NCBI GenBank assembly: GCA_002215645.1
Contig: NGFI01000006.1
Coordinates: 93,284-157,283 of the forward strand
Reading direction: 5' to 3'
Source: Gemmatimonadetes bacterium 2013_60CM_65_52
GTDB taxonomy: Bacteria; Gemmatimonadota; Gemmatimonadetes; Gemmatimonadales; Gemmatimonadaceae
DNA: 64,000 nt
In this document: positions 52,215 through 60,267 of the stretch, piece by piece
Position numbering within the stretch: the stretch's first letter is position 1
Layout of the letters: every line of letters starts with the position of its first letter
The notes under the pieces: generated by a model
Told to the model about the DNA's origin: nothing
Databases searched by the model: none
Seen by the model: only the letters and a program-made list of their open reading frames with translations
Translations under genes and position numbers: made by a program

Positions 52215-52862
52215 ATGGGTTACACCAAAGAATACTTGGAGTGGCTCGAAAAGAAACGCATGGAAGGCGAAGAGGTACTGGATGAGCTTACCGCGAGACT
52301 CGGTTCGAACGCCGCTTCGTTCGGCTGGATGACGGAATTCGCGAAAGAGACGTTGGCCGAGGCAATCGAGCACGCGCGTGGTCGACCGCCGCGGTGGGAC
52401 GCGTTCCTGTCATATGCTGGCGAGCACGAGTATACGCTCGCCGTGCCGCTGGCAGAGGAACTTCGCAAGCGCGGCTGCAAGGTCTGGATCGACCATGAAC
52501 GGATTCTAACTCCGCCTGACGGCAAACCGGGCGGCATTCTCTACCGATTCATTCACGAGGGCATCGCTCTGTCGCGCGTCGGGATTGTGGTTGTGTCCCC
52601 CGAGTACCTAGTCCGTGAGTGGACGAGGCAAGAATACTTCGGCCTTCGGCTGAAGGGAGTGTCGAATCTGTTCTTCGTTCTTCACGACGAAGACGGGGGA
52701 ACGCTGAGGAATCGGCTCCCCGACCTCGCAGCCGATCTCGAACAGGCCCGTGCGCGGGTGGCATCAACGGCCAGGAACTCCATCGGAGAGATAGCCCTGC
52801 AGATCGCCGAGTTCATTGAAATAGTCGCGAAATCGTCGGGCACCGTCCCACCGCAACCGTAG
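52215..52862 (+). CDS. Solitary TIR-domain protein
   Basis: Protein of 215 residues with a good ribosome site (GGAGGAG) before ATG 52215. An N-terminal helical region (YLEWLEKKRMEGEEVLDEL) precedes a TIR domain at about 58-165: WDAFLSYAGEHEYTLAVPLA, KVWIDHERILTPPDG, VGIVVVSPEYLVREW and the Glu in TRQEYFG. The C-terminus has a predicted helix (NSIGEIALQIAEFIEIV). It is the last gene before the right island repeat and stands alone on its strand. Confidence 0.8.
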   Translation: MGYTKEYLEWLEKKRMEGEEVLDELTARLGSNAASFGWMTEFAKETLAEAIEHARGRPPRWDAFLSYAGEHEYTLAVPLAEELRKRGCKVWIDHERILTPPDGKPGGILYRFIHEGIALSRVGIVVVSPEYLVREWTRQEYFGLRLKGVSNLFFVLHDEDGGTLRNRLPDLAADLEQARARVASTARNSIGEIALQIAEFIEIVAKSSGTVPPQP

Positions 52863-53348
52863 CGCGAAACAAGCCGACTCGCTTACGCCAGAAAGGTCCT
52901 GTTAGCACCTCATACCGCACGGTAGGTCACGCTATTAACACCGGAATAGAATTGCGCACGTTCACCGGGCAGAATTGCATACGCGGTGGGGGGCGAGCCG
53001 CCTGATAATCCGTGTGTCGGCAGGTCGATTCTGCCCCTGGCCATTAGTGTAAGTCGTTGTACAATTCGCCGATACGAGAAAGTGACCGCCTTACCAGGTG
53101 GCCGCTTTCGTGCAAGAAGGTTCCCCAAAAGGTCCCCAACCCGGCCTCACGACGCGTTCGCTGTTGCACCCGGTGCTCGCGACGTAACAGGCGCGATCAG
53201 GTCCTGCAATTCAGCGGGAGGCGTGACATGACGCGCCAACAGAACGGCATCGCGTTGCATATCGAATGATAGGCCGTGAGCTGCCACATTGCGGCTAAAA
53301 TGTCGGTCCTAGGAGCGAGCGTCCCGTTTGTCCAAGGCGGCTAGCGAC
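52863..53348. other. Right island end and flank, no gene recognised
   Basis: It contains the right tRNA-Phe fragment and, beyond it (53046-53139), sequence like that following tRNA-Phe on the left: GATACGAGA, a degenerate AGGTGGCCGCTTTCGTG hairpin part and the tandem TCCCCAAAAGGTCCCCAA. No gene is supported on either strand. Confidence 0.6.
53002..53045 (+). repeat. Right attachment-site repeat (tRNA-Phe 3' fragment)
   Basis: Direct repeat of 41831-41874 lacking the 5' half of the tRNA, so it cannot encode a tRNA. A T-to-G change in the T loop shows decay. Confidence 0.85.
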
Positions 53349-54368
53349 TCAGCGCAGGTACGACTTGGCGATCATCATGTGCACGCCGACGTTGCCGTCC
53401 ACGAGCTGCGTGATGTGCAGGTCGGCGGCCATCGACGCCGCCTGATACGCCTGCGTCCGCGTGATCCCCTTGGTTTCTTGAAGGAACTTGACCATCTGCC
53501 CGATCGCCGTTTTCGTGGCCACGACCAGCGACGTGTCCGTCCCCATCGTGATCCAGTGCGTCGGCGTCTCGCCGCGCGGCCACTCGAGCTTCATATCCTT
53601 TCGCACGATCAGCTGCACGCGGCCCTTGAGGTTGGTCTCAATGGCGGTCTGATCCACCTCGCCGTCGCCCTGCGCGGCGTGACCGTCGCCGATCTCGAGC
53701 AGCGCGCCCTTCACGAAGACAGGGATGTACAGCGTGGTGCCGGCCACGAGCTCGCGGTTGTCGAGATTTCCCGCGTGGCGGCTGGGCGGATTGCTGCTCA
53801 CGCGGCCGAGCGCCGGCGCCGGCGCTACGCCCATCGAGCCCCAGAACGGCCGCAGCGGAACGGTGATTCCGGGTGCGACCTCCGCCGTCATCCTCTGCCG
53901 GTCCATCTGAATGAGTCGGGTGGCGCGGGGCTCGCACAGCTCGCGCATGTAGCCGCTACACCCATTGTACCCGTACGCGATCGGCAGCGTGATCGACTGG
54001 ATGCGCACCTCGAGCACGTCGCCCGAGTCCGCGCCCTCGACGAAGATGGGCCCGGTGAGGATATGGCCGCCCGGACCCTTGAGCACGGCTCCGGTGTCCT
54101 GGGTGACGATGTCGCGCAGGTTCTGCGGAATGTCCTCTGGCTTCACGCCCATCGCTTCGAGCCCCCGCGGAGTGTTCGTCAGCATCGTCTCGATCTCGAC
54201 GATGTCTCCCGACTTGATCCGCACCGCGGGGTTGGCTTCGGACCAGTAGTACCCGTACGCCACCGTCGTGGGCGTCGCCGGCAGTTGATGAACCGTTTGC
54301 GCCGCGAGCACGACTGGGGATGAGAGACCGACCGTGAACAGCATGGTTCGCAGGGCAAGACGCGTCAT
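53349..54368 (-). CDS. Secreted acetamidase/formamidase-family protein
   Basis: Protein of 339 residues with a signal peptide (MLFTVGLSSPVVLAAQ). The body fits the FmdA/AmdA family: SGDIVEIETML, GHILTGPIFVEGADSGDVLE, PFWGSMGVAPA, HAGNLDNRELVAGTTLYIPV, GDGHAAQGDGEVDQTAIE. This family hydrolyses small amides to ammonia and acid. A periplasmic location is unusual for classic formamidases but common in this branch. It lies outside the island, next to its right end. Confidence 0.88.
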   Translation of the reverse strand: MTRLALRTMLFTVGLSSPVVLAAQTVHQLPATPTTVAYGYYWSEANPAVRIKSGDIVEIETMLTNTPRGLEAMGVKPEDIPQNLRDIVTQDTGAVLKGPGGHILTGPIFVEGADSGDVLEVRIQSITLPIAYGYNGCSGYMRELCEPRATRLIQMDRQRMTAEVAPGITVPLRPFWGSMGVAPAPALGRVSSNPPSRHAGNLDNRELVAGTTLYIPVFVKGALLEIGDGHAAQGDGEVDQTAIETNLKGRVQLIVRKDMKLEWPRGETPTHWITMGTDTSLVVATKTAIGQMVKFLQETKGITRTQAYQAASMAADLHITQLVDGNVGVHMMIAKSYLR

Positions 54369-54513
54369 GACTCCTCACGTGTGTCGTTGAGCGACAATTC
54401 GGCGGCCGGATCCGCCAGCTACACAACTTCCAAACTGTCCACGAAGCAATCGAGACCACCACTCGCGAACCTCTCAAGTAAACCAGGCGTCGGCAAGAGC
54501 TGGATATGCTCTC

Positions 54514-54569
54514 TTGACCAAATAGAGGTTCTATAATAGGTTAAGAAACGATACCTAATGTATCTTAAC
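54514..54569 (+). promoter_or_regulatory. Promoter-like and inverted-repeat region before the nucleotidyltransferase gene
   Basis: TTGACC (54514-54519) and a perfect TATAAT (54532-54537) are only 12 bp apart, so the -35 pairing is doubtful. Just downstream GTTAAG-aaacg-ATAC (54540-54554) faces GTATCTTAAC (54560-54569), an imperfect inverted repeat that could be an operator. The stretch is strikingly AT-rich for this genome. Confidence 0.45.
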
Positions 54570-54579
54570 AAGAACTATA

Positions 54580-55191
54580 ATGGATCTCACAGGCGCTGGA
54601 GAGGTGAGCGAAGCTCTCACGCTGGTCGGCGAGCTCCTGGCCGCCGAAGGTCACGAGTACGCTGTGACGATCCTCGGCGGAGCCGCGCTCAATCTCCTCG
54701 GCATCGTCGAGCGGACGACGACCGATGTCGACATCCTCGCGTTTGCAACTCCTTGGTCGGGTGACCACGCGCCAGCACACGTGCACCTTCATGCGCCACC
54801 GGAACCGATCCCGGAACCGCTGGCACACGCGGCACACACTGTGGCGCGCGACCTGGATCTGGACCCCGATTGGCTCAATACGGGACCAGCGCTTCAATGG
54901 CGCGTCGGATTGCCGCCGGATCTCGAGATGCGCGTGCGCTGGCGCCGCTATGCATCGCTCTGGGTGGGCGTCGTCGATCGATACGATCTGGTGTTCTTCA
55001 AGCTGTTCGCTGCGGCCGATTCGACCGGCCCGAAGAGCGTGCACTATCAGGATCTCCTCGCGCTGAACCCCTCGATCGCGGAGCTCCAAGCCGCAGCCTC
55101 CTGGGTCCGGCAGCAAGACGCATCAGCGGCGTTCAGCAACGTTCTCGACCGAGTGGTAGCCCATGTGCGCACGGATCTCGGACTCACCTAA
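54580..55191 (+). CDS. Nucleotidyltransferase, AbiEii/DUF6036-like
   Basis: Protein of 203 residues. The nucleotidyltransferase core reads YAVTILGGAALNLLGIVERT followed by TTDVDILAF, the GG...DxD pattern of MNT/AbiEii-type enzymes. The C-terminal half is helical (DRYDLVFFKLFAAADSTGP, HYQDLLAL). Such enzymes act as toxins modifying tRNA or partner proteins. It overlaps the next gene by 29 bp. It differs from CD-NTases, which have GSxxxGT...DxD. Confidence 0.72.
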   Translation: MDLTGAGEVSEALTLVGELLAAEGHEYAVTILGGAALNLLGIVERTTTDVDILAFATPWSGDHAPAHVHLHAPPEPIPEPLAHAAHTVARDLDLDPDWLNTGPALQWRVGLPPDLEMRVRWRRYASLWVGVVDRYDLVFFKLFAAADSTGPKSVHYQDLLALNPSIAELQAAASWVRQQDASAAFSNVLDRVVAHVRTDLGLT

Positions 55192-56197
55192 GTCTCCCAA
55201 AGCCTCCGACACCGGAGACGCTGGGCTCAAGCTGGATATTCTTCGAGCCAGGCTCCGGAACGTCACGCTCGATGTGGTCTGGCGTCAGTGGCGGGCGCTG
55301 GGCGCGGGAGCGGCCGCGCGGAGCGGCCGAGGTGACCACGCCTCGTCAGCTCTCATCGATCCCGAGGCCTTACTCCTGGTCTCGTTGGCGCTCATGTCCG
55401 AGGAGCGTCGGTTGACAGATCTCCTTCATGACTGGGGAGCACGGAACTCCGATCTCCTGAGCGTTCAGCGGGTCAAGAATCTGGCTGCTGCGTATCCAGC
55501 CGAGGTGCAGGGCCGATTGCGCGAGCACCTCAGCTGGTTCGCCACGATCGCCCACGATGAGGGGAAAGACCTGCGCTGGCGATCCGTCGTCGGAGCGGCG
55601 CCGGAGATGGGCGCGATCGACGGCTCGCCTCAAACAAGGAAAGGCAAAGTCCGATCGACGCGTGCTCGGCTCAGCGAAGATGCCGCCATCATGCTGCGCC
55701 TTCGTCTGGGGTTCGGCGTCGGTGTCAAAGCGGACTTGCTCACGTACCTCCTGGCTCGTGTGCACGAGTGGGCGACCGTGCGCGAGATCAGCAAGGCGAT
55801 TGCATATACTCCCGCCGCGGTTCGCAGAGCTGCGGAAGATCTCTCGGCCGCGCGCCTGGTCGAGTCACTGGAGGGACAGCCGGCGAGCTACCGGATCACC
55901 TACGAGCCCTGGCGCACACTGCTTGGGCTGGAGGAGCGGCTACCACGTTGGGCGAACTGGCAGGACCGCTTCGTTTTCACGACGGCGTTTCTGCACTGGG
56001 TGGATACGAGGTCAGCCCGACCGCCCAGCACATATGCGCTCGGTACTCAGGGAAGAGAATTCCTGGAGCGATACCGGTCAGCCCTGGAGCGCGATCTCGT
56101 GGTCGTCTGGAATGCGCACACCAAGATACAGAACTGGCCGGCGTTTCTAAGCCAGGCAGTGCACGACCTTGCCGGCTGGATGGAGGAAATGGCTTAG
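55163..56197 (+). CDS. Winged-helix protein paired with the nucleotidyltransferase
   Basis: Protein of 344 residues. A winged-helix segment lies at about 205-260 (VHEWATVREISKAIAYTPAA, VRRAAEDLSAARLVESLEGQ). The flanking regions are helical without a recognised family. Overlap with the nucleotidyltransferase gene and the operator-like repeat upstream suggest an antitoxin/regulator role, although the order (enzyme first) is the reverse of AbiEi-AbiEii. ATG 55163 lies inside the upstream gene. Confidence 0.6.
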   Translation: MCARISDSPKSPKASDTGDAGLKLDILRARLRNVTLDVVWRQWRALGAGAAARSGRGDHASSALIDPEALLLVSLALMSEERRLTDLLHDWGARNSDLLSVQRVKNLAAAYPAEVQGRLREHLSWFATIAHDEGKDLRWRSVVGAAPEMGAIDGSPQTRKGKVRSTRARLSEDAAIMLRLRLGFGVGVKADLLTYLLARVHEWATVREISKAIAYTPAAVRRAAEDLSAARLVESLEGQPASYRITYEPWRTLLGLEERLPRWANWQDRFVFTTAFLHWVDTRSARPPSTYALGTQGREFLERYRSALERDLVVVWNAHTKIQNWPAFLSQAVHDLAGWMEEMA

Positions 56198-56251
56198 GCC
56201 GAAGTCGTAGTCAAGCTTGGAGTGGGTCGAGACCTCGCGTGTCATTGATCA

Positions 56252-56458
56252 TCAGCCGGGAAGGTAGAACAACACCTCAACGGTGGTGCCGAGGGCGCGG
56301 GCGATGCGTAGCGCGAGCACCGTCGACGGGATGAAGACGCCATTCTCGACAGTGTTGATGGTCTTCCGAGACACCCCGACGAGCGTGGCCAACTCCGCCT
56401 GCGTGAGCGCGCATCGAGCTCTGGCCTCACGGAGCGAGTTCCCGAGTTCATCATGCAT
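56252..56458 (-). CDS. Xre-family helix-turn-helix regulator
   Basis: Small DNA-binding protein of 68 residues from ATG 56458. The HTH is LTQAELATLVGVSRKTINTV followed by ENGVFIPSTVLALRIARAL, ending EVLFYLPG, typical of the YozG/Cro-like single-domain repressors. It overlaps the upstream membrane-protein gene by 8 bp, so both come from the promoter at 56939-56967. Confidence 0.9.
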   Translation of the reverse strand: MHDELGNSLREARARCALTQAELATLVGVSRKTINTVENGVFIPSTVLALRIARALGTTVEVLFYLPG

Positions 56459-56891
56459 CGCGGTGCGCGCGGTGCTCGAGGTAGGCAAAGGTCAGGAGCG
56501 CGGCGGGAATGCTCGGTGTGACGATCAGGTAGACCGCCTCCCGGGCGCCCATTCCCTGGCTTACCGGCAACACAATGAGCCCCATCGCCACCACCATGGC
56601 GATCCAGTAGCCCGCGACGACCGCCGTCCGGTAATGGCTACGTGAGAGCTCATCGTGCAGCAGCTGCCGGATTTGCCGGTTGTAGACCAGGCCTCCGCCC
56701 GTGGCAAGGATGAGGAGCAAGGCGAAGGCGTTCACCGCCCACATGCCAGTTCGTGGGTGCTGCGCGTCCACCCCGAAAAATGGGTGCGTCAGCACCTGCA
56801 CCATGAGGAACACTGCGGCGGCGATCGCGGATGCAAGCGCGCGCTTGCGCGACAGTCGATCCGCGATCTCCACGGGCGTCTTGGACGGCAT
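56451..56891 (-). CDS. Four-helix membrane protein co-transcribed with the Xre regulator
   Basis: Protein of 146 residues with four hydrophobic segments (ALASAIAAAVFLMVQVL; WAVNAFALLLILATGGGLVY; AVVAGYWIAMVVAMGLIVL; AVYLIVTPSIPAALLTFAY). No enzymatic motif. It resembles the DUF2178-like membrane partners often found beside small Xre regulators, but I cannot assign a family firmly. ATG 56891 follows GAGG; an in-frame TTG at 56897 is less likely. Confidence 0.7.
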   Translation of the reverse strand: MPSKTPVEIADRLSRKRALASAIAAAVFLMVQVLTHPFFGVDAQHPRTGMWAVNAFALLLILATGGGLVYNRQIRQLLHDELSRSHYRTAVVAGYWIAMVVAMGLIVLPVSQGMGAREAVYLIVTPSIPAALLTFAYLEHRAHRDA

Positions 56892-56920
56892 TACCAACCT
56901 CGAATGGACTGGGTATGATA

Positions 56921-56967
56921 GTAACCTATAGGTGACTATTAATAACCTATAGGTTACATGCCGTCAA
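56921..56967 (-). promoter_or_regulatory. Promoter with two palindromic operators for the membrane-protein/Xre operon
   Basis: On the minus strand TTGACG (56967-56962), a 17-bp spacer and TATTAA (56944-56939) form a promoter. Two near-identical 16-bp palindromes flank the -10: GTAACCTATAGGTGAC (56921-56936) and ATAACCTATAGGTTAC (56942-56957), with centres 21 bp apart (two helical turns). One fills the spacer and one covers the start region, the classic layout for autorepression by the encoded Xre protein. Confidence 0.75.
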
Positions 56968-57038
56968 GTGGGCTACGGTCGGCCTGAAATAATCCGAGTG
57001 TTGGGAGCGCAAACGCCTCGAACGGAGTGAGAGGAGAA

Positions 57039-58841
57039 CTACTGCCTCATCCGAGGGTCAAGCCGATAGGCCTTCCCTAGATACTCCTTGCCGCGAACAC
57101 TGTCGCCCCGCGCGCGGAACGCAGAGCCCAATAGATAGTTGGCACCAGCATCGTTCGGGTCGATCGCCACCGCCTTCTGGAAAGCGGCAATCGCGCTCGC
57201 GTAGTCCTTCATGCTCACGAACGTGTTGCCGAGGGAGACGTAGCCCGCCACAAATCGTGGATTGCGCGCCACGATGTCCGTATACCATCTGACCGCCGAG
57301 GGAAAGTCGCGCCTGTAGGTGAACGCATCCCCAATTCCCATGTGCGGCTCCGCATACGCCGGATAGAGCGCGATCGCTCGACGGAATTCGGCCAGCGCGA
57401 TCTCGTAGTCTTCATCCTGCCGACTCGGCGGCACCTTGTTCTGCTTCAACTCCTGCAACATGTGGTTGCCATAGAGGAAGTGAACGCGTGCACTGTTCGG
57501 TGAATGTCTCGAGTCGGCGGCGAAGAGGGTCGTGTCGTTCTTCCAGTCGGGATTGCGCGCCCAGGTCAGCAGAGCGGATGCAACGAGCAGCAGCGCCACC
57601 ACGCCGGCGAACGCCGGATTGGCTGACCACGGGCGCCCTACGTGCGGCGCCGTCGGATCCAGCCGCAGCGCCCGCGCGAGCAGGAACACAAGCATAATGC
57701 AGAAGCCGAGCGAGGGCGCATACAGGAATCGGTCGGCCATCGTGGAGCGCGTGAGGAACAGCACGTTCGCCACGAGCGCCATGCTGATGAGATAGAACAG
57801 AATCCCATACGCCACGGGCTCACGCTTCGGCAGACGGATCGCCCCGTAGATCAGAAGTCCCACGTATAGCAGAAGCGACCCCATGGCGATCGGATTGTCG
57901 AAGCCAACGATAGGGATCTGACGAAACGAATAGTCGGATGACATCGGATGCGGGAAGAACAACAACCGCAGATACATCCCACCGATGTAGAACGCCGTGG
58001 CCTGCCGATGCACGAAGTCCGGTGCAGCCGTAAGCGAGTTGTCGATCAGGGAGATGGCGCCGCCCCCGATCTGGCTGGTCAGCACGGAGCTGCGAATCAC
58101 CAGATAGACGCCGGCCGCGATGCCGATGGGTACCACGGCTCGCAGCATGGTCTTCGAATCGGGCCGACGGAAGACGAACAGCGTCATCGGCACGATGACG
58201 AGGAACGTGATGGCGCTTTCCTTCGACATCAGCGCCAGGAAGAAGTACACGCCCGACAGGACGAGATGCTTCTTTCGCGGTGCACTCACGTACGTCACAC
58301 ACCGCCACACCGCGAGCATCGAGAACAAAAACGCGAGCAGCTCATCTCGGCTCTTGATATTCGCGACCACCTCGGTGTGAAGCGGATGTGCGATCCACAA
58401 GAGGGCGATGGCGAATGGCACCATCGGGTCATAGCCAACGAACAGGTCACGGAGAAACCTGAATAGCACGACCGCCGTCAACGCATACAGGATGACGTTG
58501 ATCCAGTGGCCCAACGCCGGGGATCCCGGCGCGATCTGCCACTCGAGGGCGAATATCACGAGCGACAGCGGGCGATACAGCCAGTCGTTCATGCCGTCCA
58601 GGCCATACCAGTAACCGGTGTGAAGCATCGCCGGGATGGCTCGCACGCCTGCCATCGTGAGGCGGTTGCCGTAGATGGTGGGGTAATCGTCGAGGGCGTA
58701 GCCGTGGTGCAGCGTGTTCACGTACAACAACACGGCGAGGCACGCGCACGTCACGCCCATCCACTTGTCCCGAGCCATCATGAACATCGCTTGCGGAACG
58801 AAGGATGCGAACGACCTGCCGCGCCAGAAACGTGTGCACAC
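57039..58841 (-). CDS. TMTC-like membrane glycosyltransferase-type protein with TPR tail
   Basis: Protein of about 600 residues. About eleven transmembrane helices occupy residues 28-425. The first loop contains HGYALDDYPTIYGNRLTM, matching the DD motif of GT-C/TMTC proteins (O-mannosyltransferase relatives that use lipid-linked sugar). The C-terminal 150 residues hold TPR repeats (EIALAEFRRAIALYPAYAEP, AGYVSLGNTFVSMKDYASAI, AFQKAVAIDPNDAGANYLLG). GTG 58841 is used; ATG 58787 is an alternative. It may glycosylate exported proteins. No partner gene is adjacent. Confidence 0.8.
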   Translation of the reverse strand: MCTRFWRGRSFASFVPQAMFMMARDKWMGVTCACLAVLLYVNTLHHGYALDDYPTIYGNRLTMAGVRAIPAMLHTGYWYGLDGMNDWLYRPLSLVIFALEWQIAPGSPALGHWINVILYALTAVVLFRFLRDLFVGYDPMVPFAIALLWIAHPLHTEVVANIKSRDELLAFLFSMLAVWRCVTYVSAPRKKHLVLSGVYFFLALMSKESAITFLVIVPMTLFVFRRPDSKTMLRAVVPIGIAAGVYLVIRSSVLTSQIGGGAISLIDNSLTAAPDFVHRQATAFYIGGMYLRLLFFPHPMSSDYSFRQIPIVGFDNPIAMGSLLLYVGLLIYGAIRLPKREPVAYGILFYLISMALVANVLFLTRSTMADRFLYAPSLGFCIMLVFLLARALRLDPTAPHVGRPWSANPAFAGVVALLLVASALLTWARNPDWKNDTTLFAADSRHSPNSARVHFLYGNHMLQELKQNKVPPSRQDEDYEIALAEFRRAIALYPAYAEPHMGIGDAFTYRRDFPSAVRWYTDIVARNPRFVAGYVSLGNTFVSMKDYASAIAAFQKAVAIDPNDAGANYLLGSAFRARGDSVRGKEYLGKAYRLDPRMRQ

Positions 58842-58872
58842 AGCCCCCGTGTGCGCCAGCGTCCCCGGACGA

Positions 58873-60171
58873 TCAGTCGCCGGTCATGGCGATGGCGTCA
58901 CCTCCGGACAACACCCTCACGCCGTAGCGCTCAGCGCGTGTGAGCCGCCACTTGAGGATCGGAGGCGTCACGAGCGTCGTGGCCATCACTGCCACCACAA
59001 TCGCAGAGAACATTCGCTCATCGAGGATCCGCTCGCCGTGCAGCGTAAGCCCAAGTCCGATGTTCGCGAAGATGAGACCAACCTCTCCGCGCGGAATCAT
59101 GCCGATTCCAATGGCAACGTGATCGAGCCCCGCGCCGAGACCACCGAGCGCACAGGCCTGTTTGCCCACTACGGCGGCGACGATCAGCAGCGCGGCGAGC
59201 CCGAACGCACCGGGCTGTGTGAGCGTCCAAAGCTGCACACGCATTCCCATGACCACAAAGAACACGGGCACGAGGAACATCGAGATGGGACGTACGAGCT
59301 CCTCGAGACGATGCTCGCCCCGATCGAGAAAATCGCGATAGTGCGCTTCCTCGAGAATCAGCCCGCCCGCGTACGCCCCCACGATTGGTGCGAGGCCAAT
59401 GACCGACGCGACATACGCCAGCGTGAAGCAGACGGCGAGCGCGACGGTGAGCAACACGCCGCGCCCCTGGAGCCTGGATGCGACCGAGAAGAGACGCGGC
59501 GAGAGAAACGCACCAATCGAGAACGCGGCGACGAGAAACAGAAGGGCCTTCGCCATCACGAACCCGGCGCCACCCAACGACACGCTCGTGCCGGTGCTCG
59601 CGGCGGCAATCACACTGCCGACGACAGCCAGAATCACCAGCCCGATGACGTCGTCGATCACCGCGGCACCGAGGATGATGCGCGCCTCTCGCGTTCGCGC
59701 GCGACCGATGTCCTTGAGCACACGCGCCGTGATGCCGACGCTCGTCGCCGTGAGCGTCGCGCCGAGAAACGCGTGCGCGTACACGCTCTTGTCGGGCAGA
59801 AGCAGAGCTCCCACCCACCATCCGAGCGCCCATGGTGCCGCGACCCCCAATACGGCCACGAGCAGAGAGCGCAATCCCACCTGCAACATGTCACGCAACG
59901 TCGATTCCAGACCGACCTCGAACAGCAGAATGACGGCACCCACCTGCGCCAGCAGATCGATGGTTGGGTCGGTCTTGATCGCCGCCAGCCATTGCAGGTT
60001 CGCCCACTCGAGGTTCCCCAAGACCACACCCACCAACAGCTCACCGAGCACCGCGGGCTGCCCGAGGCGCTCGGCGGCACAGCCACCGAGGCGCGCCCCC
60101 ACGAGAATCACCGCAAGCGCAAGCAGCACGCTCGCGACGGGCGCGGGATGTGACGTGATGAGGGGGATCAC
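58873..60171 (-). CDS. CPA2-family monovalent cation/proton antiporter
   Basis: Inner-membrane antiporter of 432 residues with about twelve helices. The ion-binding motif is GAAVIDDVIGLVILAVVGS (paired Asp), with the family segments PAVLGELLVGVVLGNLEWA, LLFEVGLESTLRDML and FFVVMGMRVQLWTL. No RCK/TrkA-N regulatory domain follows, so it is a short form. The substrate (Na+ or K+) cannot be told. ATG 60171 overlaps nothing and starts right at the first helix. Confidence 0.9.
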   Translation of the reverse strand: MIPLITSHPAPVASVLLALAVILVGARLGGCAAERLGQPAVLGELLVGVVLGNLEWANLQWLAAIKTDPTIDLLAQVGAVILLFEVGLESTLRDMLQVGLRSLLVAVLGVAAPWALGWWVGALLLPDKSVYAHAFLGATLTATSVGITARVLKDIGRARTREARIILGAAVIDDVIGLVILAVVGSVIAAASTGTSVSLGGAGFVMAKALLFLVAAFSIGAFLSPRLFSVASRLQGRGVLLTVALAVCFTLAYVASVIGLAPIVGAYAGGLILEEAHYRDFLDRGEHRLEELVRPISMFLVPVFFVVMGMRVQLWTLTQPGAFGLAALLIVAAVVGKQACALGGLGAGLDHVAIGIGMIPRGEVGLIFANIGLGLTLHGERILDERMFSAIVVAVMATTLVTPPILKWRLTRAERYGVRVLSGGDAIAMTGD

Positions 60172-60267
60172 GCGAGCGCTCCCCTCGGTGGTGTGTGAAT
60201 GGACATCACGACTTCGATGATTGGCATGCGCGCAGCGCCGAAGGCGCTACGCGCACCCCGATGATTG

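Noticed and set aside
41911..53106. Short repeats at the island ends as a CRISPR array
   Set aside because: Only two distant imperfect copies exist, tied to the tRNA-Phe att sites; there is no regular spacing and no cas gene.
54580..55191. Nucleotidyltransferase as the missing CD-NTase of a CBASS system
   Set aside because: Its core is GGAA...TTDVD of the MNT/AbiEii type, not GSxxxGT...DxD, and it lies outside the island repeats.
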